From Stagonosporopsis chrysanthemi (taxonomy: Eukaryota; Ascomycota; Dothideomycetes; Pleosporales; Didymellaceae), in assembly GCA_022560025.1 (NCBI GenBank), contig JAFISE010000025.1:62001-126000 (forward strand): DNA of 64,000 nt, read 5' to 3'. Below are positions 55,461 through 64,000 of this stretch, one piece after another. Below the pieces are notes generated by a model that was not told the origin of the DNA, searched no databases, and saw nothing but the letters and a program-made list of their open reading frames with translations. A program made the translations under genes and the position numbers. Each line of letters begins with the position of its first letter. Within the stretch, counting starts at the first letter, position 1.

Positions 55461-57246
55461 TCAAGCTTGCCGTCTACGTCCACCCTTGATGCTCTTCATG
55501 CGTCCGAGAAATCCGGTGGGCTTCGATTCGTTCAACGAGCCTGTGCTGTCTGTGGTAATGGCGCGCTGGAGGGGAGCACGGGGCGGGGAATCATCCTTGT
55601 AAGGGGTGTCTTTGGCCTGAATCGCTGCACCTTTGTTGTCATAGGCTTTGTTGTACTCATCGAAGAATGGGTTCAGCTCTGTTGTTTTGTTCTGAGTCAA
55701 GGCACCAGCACTGTAAGGGCCCTGCGGGCTGGTCTGGTTGCCGTATCGAGCCTCCGGAGATTGGATTCGAGGTCCGTCGCCATATTGACGTCTCGGCTGA
55801 GAAATGCCACGGAAGCGCTGGGCAATTGACTTTTTGCGTCCAAGACCGTTAATCTCGGCCGCCCTCTTCTGTTCGAAATCTTGCTCGACTGCAGTGCGTG
55901 ATGCAGGCGCACCTTCCAAGAAGGTGGAGGTACCTAAACCATGTGTCTGTTCCCCATGAACAATATCTTCCCGGCCCTTAGCACTAAACTCGCCAGTAGG
56001 AATAGGCGCCTTCTTCCATTCGGAATTGCTACCAAAGTCTGTAAAGCCCTCTGCGCCTCGGCCATGGATTCTGTCAAGATCGATCTTGGAGTTTAGAGGG
56101 CCAGAGCCACCAAGTGAGTTGTTGGCGGATCCAACTGGGAATGCGGACATTGGAGCACGCTGGTCCTTCTTGCGGTTGCGGTGTGGCTGTACTGCATCGT
56201 AGGGTCCGTCGTGATGGATCATACTGGGTCCGTAGATACCGGTGACGTCGAGTTTGTCAATCAGATCAAGACCTTGAGGCTTGCGCACTTTCTTTGTGGT
56301 GCCGGATTTGCCGTCCCGATCTTTCTCTTCTCTCTCCCTGCGGCGCTCACGACGCCGGCGGTCTTCCTTCTCCTGAGCTGCCTTGTCGATGATAGAAGAG
56401 TCAGAGTTGCGGCGCGGGCGACGCTCTCGGCGATCAGGGCTGCTCTCCATGTGGCGACGGGGCTCCGGAGGGCCTCGAGATCGTGGTGGGCCATGAGGTG
56501 GTGCGCGTCGCCTGTCTCTCTCTTCTTCGTCTGAGCGGGAAGGGCGGTGGCCAGCGCGGGGATCGGTGCCGCTGCGGTTGGGCGCTGGCCTTGGAGGTGC
56601 ACGCCGCCTGTCATCGTCTTCGATTGTGAGGTTCTTCTGTACAAGGCGGGGGTAGTCAGCAAACATGTTCACAAAGCAGAGAAAACGCTCCATGGCGCCC
56701 CCCAAGATACATAGTATCTGGAGCGGCGGGGCACAAGTTTTTGTTTGCAGTATCGCAAGATGCGCACTGCCGTGTGCGACGTGCCAGCGCCGGCAGCCAG
56801 CATGCGCAACGACGGTAACTGCGGGAAGGAGGACGTACAAAGAGCTCTTCGGCGGCGGAGCCGTTGCTGAAGGTTTCCTTCTTAGGCGACGCCTTCATGG
56901 ACGCCGACATGTCGATGAGGTCAGTCCTTCTGGCCTCCTTGTTGAACTCAGCTTCGAAGGTCGACAAAAAGGGATTGCGCGACATGGGTCTGCTGGCGGA
57001 ACTCGAGCGGTCCGACTGATTTGCTGGTGAAGGGATGCCAGGCGAGGTCGCTCTGTTGCGGAAGGGGTTGTTGGAGGACAGGTTGAAGGAGAGCCCAGGC
57101 GAGGGACGTCGCTCTGCAGAAGATAAGGTTAGCAAGCAAGCCTGCAATCAGCGAGCCCCCAATTTCGTCACCGAGCGCAGTGCAGGGCGAATAGTGAAAC
57201 GGGCGCCAAAAGGGGCCTCACCAGGCATTGACGGCTCCGCAAGCAT
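55461..57246 (-). CDS. PAL1: PAL1 family cell-morphology protein
   Basis: Three exons, 57246-57222 (25 nt), 57113-56839 and 56636-55461, give 491 residues. Introns are 108 and 202 nt; the junctions restore MPERRPSPGLSFNLSSNNPFRNR and AEELF-KNLTIEDD. The protein has the Pal1 signatures: NPF-type motifs (NNPFRNR, SRNPFLSTFEAEF), a basic Arg/Glu-rich stretch (EKEDRRRRERRREREEKDRD), then the core LDLIDKLDVTGIYGPSMIHHDGPYDAVQPHRNRK, and FTDFGSNSEWKKAP further on. The C-terminus ends TGFLGRMKSIKGGRRR. Pal1 acts at endocytic patches and growth sites in the cortex and is needed for cell shape in fission yeast. NPF motifs suggest EH-domain partners (inference). Confidence 0.92.
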
Positions 57247-58471
57247 TGTTGCTACGGTTGCTCAGAAACCCTGCAATAGAGTGCGACAAGGCCCAATCAA
57301 ACACGGGAGGCCGGGCGTCTGCAGATGACGGCGGGCTGGTGACGCGCAAACAATGGCAAATCCTGCTGCTGCGGAATGGTGCGGCGGGCGGCACGGTGCA
57401 GGTGCAGGTGCAGTGGAATCGCAGGTTCGGGGAGCACAACCAAAGCAGAAAGGGGCGGCGTAAGACTGGCGATACTGATGTTGGCGTGTTTCGCCCAGGA
57501 AATGGACGTGTTTTGTTCGCCGCGGCAGGATGGCAAGCGGGGCGTCTTTAATGGCCGCGTTTGAGGGCTGCTATTAGTGTATGCCGCGCTTAGTGAATAT
57601 GCAAGCAAGGCCGGGCTGTCAGGAGGGGGTGACGGCAACAGCAACAGCAACAGCAACAGCAACGTGGGAGAGCAGAGGGGCGCCGAGGAATAGCGGACAG
57701 GGCAGCGCTGGGCTTAAGAAAGGGAGGAAATGGGAAACGGGAAATGGGCAATAGGCCACGGGCGCCGGGAGATCGAGTTAAGCGGCGATGGGGCAGGAGC
57801 GCATGCTAAGGTAGTCGGTCCCTGGATGCGTGGCTGCCGTTCACCAGGCCTTCTTGGGTCTCTGGGCCTCTTCACGGCGGCGAGCTGGACTGCGACGAGG
57901 GTCGCTGATTCGCGCAGTGGTCACGAGCGAGCTGCTGCCGGAGGACTAGAGGCCCAGCTGGACGCCCGTTCCGCACAAGCCAGAGTGCCAGAGTCACGGC
58001 GAAGGCTAGCCACGCCGGCCCTGCGCTGCCGGCTGCACGTCGCTGTGGGGTGCCAGGAGGCGGCTGCAGGGTGCTGTTTGTACTGAGTCTCGTGCTTGTT
58101 TGCCAGCGCTTCTCCTGGACTCCTCGAGCACTGCATTATTGTTGCGGCCACCGCATCTCTCCGCCAGCAGCCAGCAGCCAGCACAGAACACAGAACACAG
58201 TGCCCGCCGAGGCCCGTCCGCCCAATTTCACCTGCACCCCAGCGCCCCATCCGCAATCACCGCTGCTGCGCAACGCTGACCGCTGAATCGCTCAGACGCC
58301 CCATAGCGCTAGCGGCCGGCCACTCACAACTGCGGGGAACTCCTTGGGACCCTGAATTGGCGTGCCCAAGAGCCTCAGCGCCGATCAGAACGTGCCTGTG
58401 CCTGTCTGTGCCTGTGCCTGCGCCTGAGCAGCTGCCACTGCTTCCAGCCTCGCCCAAACCCAGACTTCACC
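57247..58471. other. 1.2 kb between divergent PAL1 and MED31
   Basis: GC-rich spacer with several simple repeats: a (CAACAG)n run at 57634-57663, GGGAAA-type repeats near 57730, and GTGCCT-type repeats near 58390-58425. Holds both promoters; no gene supported. Confidence 0.55.
57634..57663. repeat. (CAACAG)n microsatellite
   Basis: Five tandem CAACAG-type hexamers in PAL1's upstream region. Seen directly. Confidence 0.75.
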
Positions 58472-58951
58472 ATGGCGACGCCCGGCCCAGCCGAAGAGGT
58501 CGCTGACGTACCGCGAACCGGCGGTTACACGCGTTTCGAACTTGAACTCGAGGTCCGTCCCCTATGTCGCCAACGTCATGAGCCCCTGGCCCGCTCCGAT
58601 TAACACGCCCCTAGTTTGTGCAGTGTCTTGCGAATCCCGCCTATCTCAATTTTCTGGCTACTCAGAAAATGTACGAGAAGCCCGAGTTCGTGGCCTATCT
58701 CGGCTACCTGCAGTACTTCAAGCATCCCAAATACGCAAAGTTCTTGCAGTAAGTCTCCACTGTAGCAGATCTCTTAACAGGGAAGCACTGCTGACTGATG
58801 ATATGTTTGCAGCCACCCCGGCCCAACGCTCTGGGCGCTGGACATGCTGCAGCAGGAGCGTTTTCGTCGCGAGATCCTGAACCCCGGTCTCATGCACAAA
58901 CTTATCGTTGAGGGCCAGAGGAATGCGGTGCCAGGCCCGCAAGACGGATGA
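58472..58951 (+). CDS. MED31: Mediator subunit 31 (Soh1)
   Basis: Three exons, 58472-58552, 58615-58748 and 58813-58951, give 117 residues. Start context CACCATGGCG is strong. The protein is almost all the conserved Med31 domain: RFELELEFVQCLANPAYLNF, then KPEFVAYLGYLQYFKHPKYA, then HPGPTLWALDMLQQERFRREI. Med31 is part of the Mediator middle module, which links activators to RNA polymerase II. Length agrees with the family (about 115-130). No oddities; the gene shares its upstream region with PAL1. Confidence 0.96.
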
Positions 58952-59589
58952 TGCAGCTCCAAGACTGCATTCTTAGGAGGCCAAGCTCTCGACGTCGTGG
59001 ATTCGACGACTTTTGAGTGACTACACAGTACAGGGGCCTTACTTGGTTATTGGTTGCTATGGCTCTGGCTTGCATGGCTATTCTATGCGAGTCGTTCGTG
59101 TAAGTACTGTAGGAGAGGCAGCTCTCACCAATCACCTCACTGCCAAGGAGGTCACGGAGACACTGCCAGAAAGTACTGTATCGTTATGCGAACGCGCCGT
59201 CTGGTCACAAACTCGATAGAAGCCATCCCCATTTAGCATGCAGGCATCCTGGGGTCAAATGCAGAGCGTGCGCATATCGATCGGGGTGACACGGTCGCAG
59301 ATGCGGCTCAACAAAGCTATCTCGTAGACAAGACCGCTGGTATGCGAATTGTACGCAGCCGGTAGCATTATCGATACCAAAAACATTGACATCACTTTCG
59401 TGCTCCGATGGTTGCTGTCAAGAATGCATTCAAGTTGAGGACAGACGAGCGCTCATGCTGTCGCACGTGATGTACGATTGTTGTCTGCCCCACACAGCGG
59501 AACCGCGCCGTACATGATGAAACGCAAGCTACCATCAAGGTACTTGCTACCTTTCAACACTCATACCCCTCCTTGCGAGCTCTATCCGC
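58952..59589. other. 0.64 kb intergenic, nothing recognised
   Basis: Promoter of the TBC-domain gene and 3' flank of MED31. Confidence 0.5.
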
Positions 59590-62025
59590 CATGAGACCTG
59601 TCGCCGAGGCTGAGTGTGTTTGCTGCAGTCCGGTACCTGCATATTGGCCTAACATGCGACAGGAAGCACTGGCGTCAGCTTGACAACTTCCACTCTCTCA
59701 CCGATCTCAAGATCCATGTCTCTTCGCACCAGGAGCCGCAAATAACGACAGGCCTTCGTTCGGTCTGCTGGAAGGTACGAGCGCCTTCCAACGAGTACCA
59801 TTTTCGAGCTCATCACTGTGGCAGATCTTCCTTGTCTTCAAGACACTCGACCGTTCGTCATGGCCGAACCACCTCGCCGATTCGCGCAGAACCTACGACT
59901 CACTGCGCACGCACTACTTGCGCGCCATCGAACATCCTGATGAGGTCGAATCGTCGGTAGATCCTTTGAGTGACAACGATGAGGTAATTCAATCCTCAGC
60001 TTTGCCCTTTCTATCTGAGTACAACGAGTGTTGACCCGTACTAAGCCTTGAAAGTCCCCATGGTCAGCCCTCCGAGCAGACGAAGCCCTGCGATCCGAGA
60101 TCTTCCAGGACATCGAACGATGCATGCCAGACAACGTCTACTTTCGCCAGCCTGCGACGCAGAACATGATGCTAGACATACTATTCGTATGGTGTAAGAT
60201 GCACCCGAGCATTGGCTACAGGCAAGGCATGCACGAGGTGCTAGCACCTTTGCTCTGGGTGGTCGAAAGAGATGCCGTGGATGTGAGCGCAAGGGGCTCT
60301 GTTGATCCCAACCTTGCAGACATGCTTGACTCTACCTATATCGAACACGACACACATACCCTGTTTGCGCGGATCATGCACACTGCGAAGTCGTTCTTTG
60401 CGCCTGCAGATCCTGAGTCAGCGTCCAAAGAAAGTCCGATGCTTGCTCGAAGCGCAAGAATCTTCGAAACGTATCTACCGAAAGTCGACCCGGAACTACA
60501 CGCTCACCTGGTAAAGCTGGATATTGTTCCACAGATCTTCTTACTGTAAGCTGCCTGTGCTTATCTTGTGGTCAGACTAATACTGCTCAGGCGTTGGATT
60601 CGCCTTTTGTTTGGCCGAGAATTCGATCTCGATTCTGTCTTCGATATGTGGGATGCTCTTTTCGCCATCGATTCATCGTTAGAACTGGTCGACATGATAT
60701 CGATAGCGATGCTGCTACGGATTCGCTGGGAATTGGTCGCTGCTGGAACTAATGAGGCTTTCACATTGCTACTGCGATATCCTGAGCCGAGTGCACCTGC
60801 CTACACCCTCATCAAGGATGCATTGTACTTGCGCGATCACCTCACCCCGCAAGGTGGTGCCGAAATCATAACGCGTCATGGCAAGCAAGCCCCATCGATT
60901 GAGGCTGAGCCTATTGTGGCTGATCGTGCGCCATCGCCTACGTTGTCTTTTGCCTCAAGTCGCGCGAGACAAAGAGTAGGCTCTCCGAAGAGCTTTCTCG
61001 GTCCGCAAGGAGCTGGTTTGGAGGCGGTTCTGCAGGGCGCTGCAAAAAACGTGCTTGAAAAGGGCTCACAGTGGGGAGTTGGAAAAGCGCTTCGAGACGC
61101 CGTTGGGGAAGTACGAAAGAACGTAGAGGCTTACCAGAATGGTGCCGTGTCAGGTCAATCTACACCAAGGTCTGGAGGAAGAGAGTTCCGAGGACCCAAT
61201 ATGAGCTTGGCTGGAGCCAATCAACGGCCTGCTCTCGATCGAACACCTTCCGCCAATGCCCTCAAACGGATAGCAGAACTGGAAAAGAGAAGCAAAGATC
61301 TGGGAAGCATGCTGGAGGGTGCTGTAGCGGAGCTGTGGGAGCACCACAGAGAACAGATCGAATCTCAGAAATCAAAGGACGAAGAACACAACAACAAGGC
61401 CGCCATGGAGTCGCTTACTCTTGCTATTGCGAAAGTGCAATTCGTCCAAGTCTATCTCGAGGACTCGTCAATCCCATTGCCAATCGATGAATCTACCGAT
61501 CAAGCAGCAACTGCAGACGCGGCCGCCAGCCTAGCCCCTCCATCCCCTATCCAACCTGAACCTGCACTGGATGCACCACCGGCCGTCAAGCCCACTATTT
61601 CTGTACCCACAGCAACATCACAGAAACCTTCACCACTCAGTTCAGAAGCTGCTTCCCCACCTGTAGCATCACCGAGCAGTTTGTCAGCTGTTTCACGCCT
61701 GGCTCCGCGTTCGCGCCCACAACTCACTTCATCCAACTTCTCGTGGATGCTAGGCGAAGAGTCCGCGTCTTCAAACTTCGCTTCAGGGGCAGCGCACTCG
61801 ACCTTTGCCTCGGATGAAAAGCGGCGTATGAAAGGAAGAGGATTCTTATTCGGCGACGAAGACGAAGAAGACAGCGGTGCAAAAGAGAGCAAGAGCAAGA
61901 GAGGGAGTGTCGGCGGGAAGAATACAACAAAAGGCGGGAAGAGTAAGGGAAAACATGTACCAGAGACTGAAGTCGAAGAGGAGGTCATTGACCTGGAAGA
62001 CGTTGGCGGAAGAGGTGTGATCTAG
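59590..62025 (+). CDS. TBC-domain Rab GTPase-activating protein (TBC1D5-like)
   Basis: Five exons, 59590-59612 (23 nt), 59663-59774, 59825-59983, 60055-60545 and 60591-62025, give 739 residues. The TBC domain spans about residues 35-330: ITTGLRSVCWKIFLVFKTLDR, the Arg finger R120 in IFQDIERCMPDN, the Gln finger Q155 in SIGYRQGMHEVLAPLLWVVE, then IVPQIFLLRWIRLLFGREF. The split DSRRTYDSLRTHYL linker and the long domain are as in TBC1D5-type proteins, which act on Rab7 in endosome-vacuole and retromer traffic. The C-terminal 300 residues are Ser/Pro-rich with a coiled stretch (LKRIAELEKRSKDLGSML) and a Lys-rich end. Both catalytic fingers are present, so it should be active. Confidence 0.9.
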
Positions 62026-62580
62026 AACGGGAAGCTGCGATGTCACCAATCCCACAGCTCACACGTCACACTATGCAACATCAAAACCTTGGATCTCAGC
62101 CTTCGACGACATATATACAGTCAAGCCTAAGTGCAACATCAAATCCCACGACGTTTATTGCCCTATGACCTACGCGGAGACTGCTCACTATGCACTCATG
62201 CCCTAAAGCGGTTTGGCTCCCGTCACCCTGCATACGGTCCCACGAAACTTGCTCACTAGCCGACACACCCACGGCTTCAGGACCACGCCAAACGGCAATC
62301 CATTCGCTTTCCGCCGTCTCAGCAGCCGTGACCCTGGCGGCCTTGCGCCGCTATACAGGCAAAAGCGGCTATAGGCGTACTGCACGCCGACGCGATGACA
62401 ACCCGGTGATCTACGCTGTCTGCTTCGCTCGCGCTCACGCGCAGTGTGGGACTTGACTATCGAGCCCGTGATATAAAGCCCCGCACTGCCCCTCCACGAC
62501 TCTTTCCTCCTGCAAACGTCCACGACAATCTCCTCTCCCACAAACTCTACCACCAAATCTCCAATAACTCCATCATCATC
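62026..62580. other. Promoter region of the metallothionein gene
   Basis: About 555 bp. A TATA box (TATAAAG, 62472-62478) lies 103 bp before the start codon, followed by a C/A/T-rich leader. The stretch CTCGCGCTCACGCGCAG just upstream resembles metal-responsive GC-rich sites but is not proof of one. Confidence 0.55.
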
Positions 62581-62712
62581 ATGCCTGGCTGCGGAACTGC
62601 TGGTTGCTCTTGCGCCGATTGCGGCTGCGCTCAGGGTGCTTGCAACTGCGGCAAATGTGAGCTTATCTTGATTGCTGGGGTGATTAGTGGGCTGACATGA
62701 CATGTGTTAGAA
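62581..62712 (+). CDS. Metallothionein, 25 residues
   Basis: Two exons: 62581-62656 and 62711-62712. The peptide has seven Cys (positions 4, 9, 11, 14, 16, 21, 23), including three Cys-x-Cys pairs, with Gly, Ala, Asp and Lys between and no aromatic residue, ending CNCGK. This is the size and composition of the small fungal copper metallothioneins such as that of Neurospora crassa (about 25 residues, seven Cys). The intron (62657-62710, 54 nt, GTGAGC donor, CTGAC branch) splits the stop codon, T in exon 1 and AA in exon 2. Read without splicing the frame would add a hydrophobic tail (CELILIAGVISGLT), which is unlikely. It binds Cu(I) or other metals in the cytosol; expression is probably metal-induced. 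Confidence 0.85.
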
Positions 62713-62964
62713 ACTCTCGATTCCGTCTGTCAACTCGACAACATCGCCTTCCTTCCAAGTCACTAAGGCTACCTGACGGCACAAGGCTGCAGGAAACCAT
62801 GATTCGGATCAATCTTTAAGTGCGGATACCACATGTCAATCAATCATTGCACACACACACATACACACTTCGCTGCCTGCCTGCTTACATGTGCACGTGA
62901 AGTCATGTTTGCATGCGAAAGTCATAACGAGGCATTACTACTCTACTTTCCCTCGGTACCGCCT

Positions 62965-64000
62965 CTACCGTCTCCCACTCATTAGCTCCATCAACCCTTT
63001 GGCTGCATTCCCCGCATTTCCCTGCGCATTGTTGCTCTCTCTCCACTGCTGCTCCTTCAGCCGTTGCAATCTTGCGTGCTTACTCTCCCCACCGCGCACA
63101 GGACTCATCAACGCAGCGGGACTTACGCTCTGCACCGGCGGCGAGCTACCCACCTCGTAGCCCTCCACGACTCTAGTCTCGACGGCCCCGCTCTGCTGCG
63201 GCGGCGCAAAGCTCACGGGCGGCTGGCCCAGCGCGCCAATCGGACGGAAGGGATCGAGATTCGCTTTTACAAACACCGGGTTGCGCGACGGCGAGGATAT
63301 GGTGATGTCGGGCACGCGTTGCGCTTGCCCTGCCGTCGCGAGGTCCTCGGCAGACGTCATGTAGGCGTTGGTGGTCAGGGAGCCGGATGTGCGCAGCGCG
63401 TCGGGTGACGAGGAGAGTTCGTAGTCGGACAGGACTTCGCGCGAGGGCTTCGAGACTTGGTTCGTACGGACCTTGTATCTGGCGAAGGTCAGACGCGTGC
63501 GGAGGAGTTGTGCGCGCGACTTGGGTGCTGGTGCGCTTGTGGGTGTTTTGGGCGTTGACTTGGGTGCTGATTTCGGTGCGGAGACTGCGACGCCGTGTTC
63601 GCTTTGCTGAGATGCGCAGAGACCGTAGTCTAGAAATTCTGAGAAGGACTTTTGAGAGTCTGGGAAGGGTTGCGATTGTGGCTCAGGGGATGGTGGTGAG
63701 GGTGTGGGAGTTGCGCGTTCGGTCGGAGACCCAGGGTCAGCGAGGCCTACTGGGTTGTTGGACTGGACGGTTAGTGTTATATAGACATATTGGTGTGGGG
63801 GAATCGTACTGTATGACGTTGCACTGCGGTGCTGGTGAGTTGGGCTGCGGCGTCTAATTGGGCCGTATCGCGCTGTTGGAGCGTATCGCGCTCGTATGCG
63901 ACCATCTTCGCGGCCGGCACCTTCTCTGCGTCGTCCACCTCGTCGATGCTCCGTTTTCTTCCGTGAGACAACGCGTCAATGCTAGTGAAGTTCTCCTTGT
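62965..64000 (-). CDS. WHI5/NRM1-like G1/S transcriptional repressor (5' partial)
   Basis: The gene runs off the right end of the window. Visible exons: 64000-63810 (open to the edge, in frame) and 63762-62965, with a 47 nt intron that has a CTAAC branch. About 330 residues are seen. The family mark is LRTRLTFARYKVRTNQVSKP, the short motif by which Whi5/Nrm1-type proteins bind the SBF/MBF cell-cycle factors. Around it the protein is Ser/Pro/Thr-rich with many SP/TP sites (SPTERATPTPSPPSPEP), as expected of a CDK-regulated repressor. A basic SHGRKRSIDEVDD stretch near the visible start could be a nuclear signal. C-terminus ends LMELMSGRR. Family call rests mainly on the one motif plus composition. 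Confidence 0.75.

Overview
The window is nuclear DNA of a filamentous ascomycete (Pezizomycotina). I infer a Dothideomycete from the style of several proteins, but the exact lineage cannot be fixed by reading alone. Evidence: genes on both strands at moderate density; short introns (mostly 47-60 nt) with GTNNGT donors and CTAAC/CTGAC branch sites; and typical fungal single-copy genes (MOT1, MED31, TAD1, VAM7, PAL1, SLS1).

Layout. 0-11 kb: 3' part of a Zn2Cys6-type transcription factor, a GT34 glycosyltransferase, a small unknown protein, a divergent pair (SDR dehydrogenase and carboxymuconolactone-decarboxylase-like protein), then an allantoate-permease-type MFS transporter that reads as a recent pseudogene. 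11.8-17.8 kb: the TBP-removing ATPase MOT1. 17.8-31 kb: gene-poor, with a SUMO-protease-like (Ulp1/C48) gene, a J-domain protein, a metallophosphoesterase and an unknown protein. 31-43 kb: an accessory region with an RTA1-like membrane protein, an orphan C-terminal transcription-factor fragment, a convergent pair of secreted pectin/rhamnogalacturonan lyase-type genes (PcRGLX-like and PL9-like), and a decayed secreted six-hairpin-glycosidase-like gene. A diverged direct repeat of about 200 bp brackets the PcRGLX-like gene. 43.7-64 kb: compact housekeeping DNA with VAM7, an unknown protein, SLS1, an NT-C2 protein, TAD1, a degenerate RecA/Rad51-like protein, PAL1, MED31, a TBC Rab-GAP, a 25-residue metallothionein and a WHI5/NRM1-like repressor that runs off the end.

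How the genes may work together (inference). The two lyases are secreted and their predicted substrates belong to the same polymer, rhamnogalacturonan I; with the dead glycosidase they look like a partly decayed plant-cell-wall or nutrient-acquisition island. SDR, CMD-like gene and dead MFS permease could be the remains of a small catabolic cluster. The housekeeping half shows shared promoters (NT-C2/TAD1, PAL1/MED31) and one very tight convergent end (TAD1 and the RecA-like gene, 26 bp apart). Exon junctions were placed by eye from splice consensus and reading-frame continuity; family calls come from recognised motifs, not from searches.
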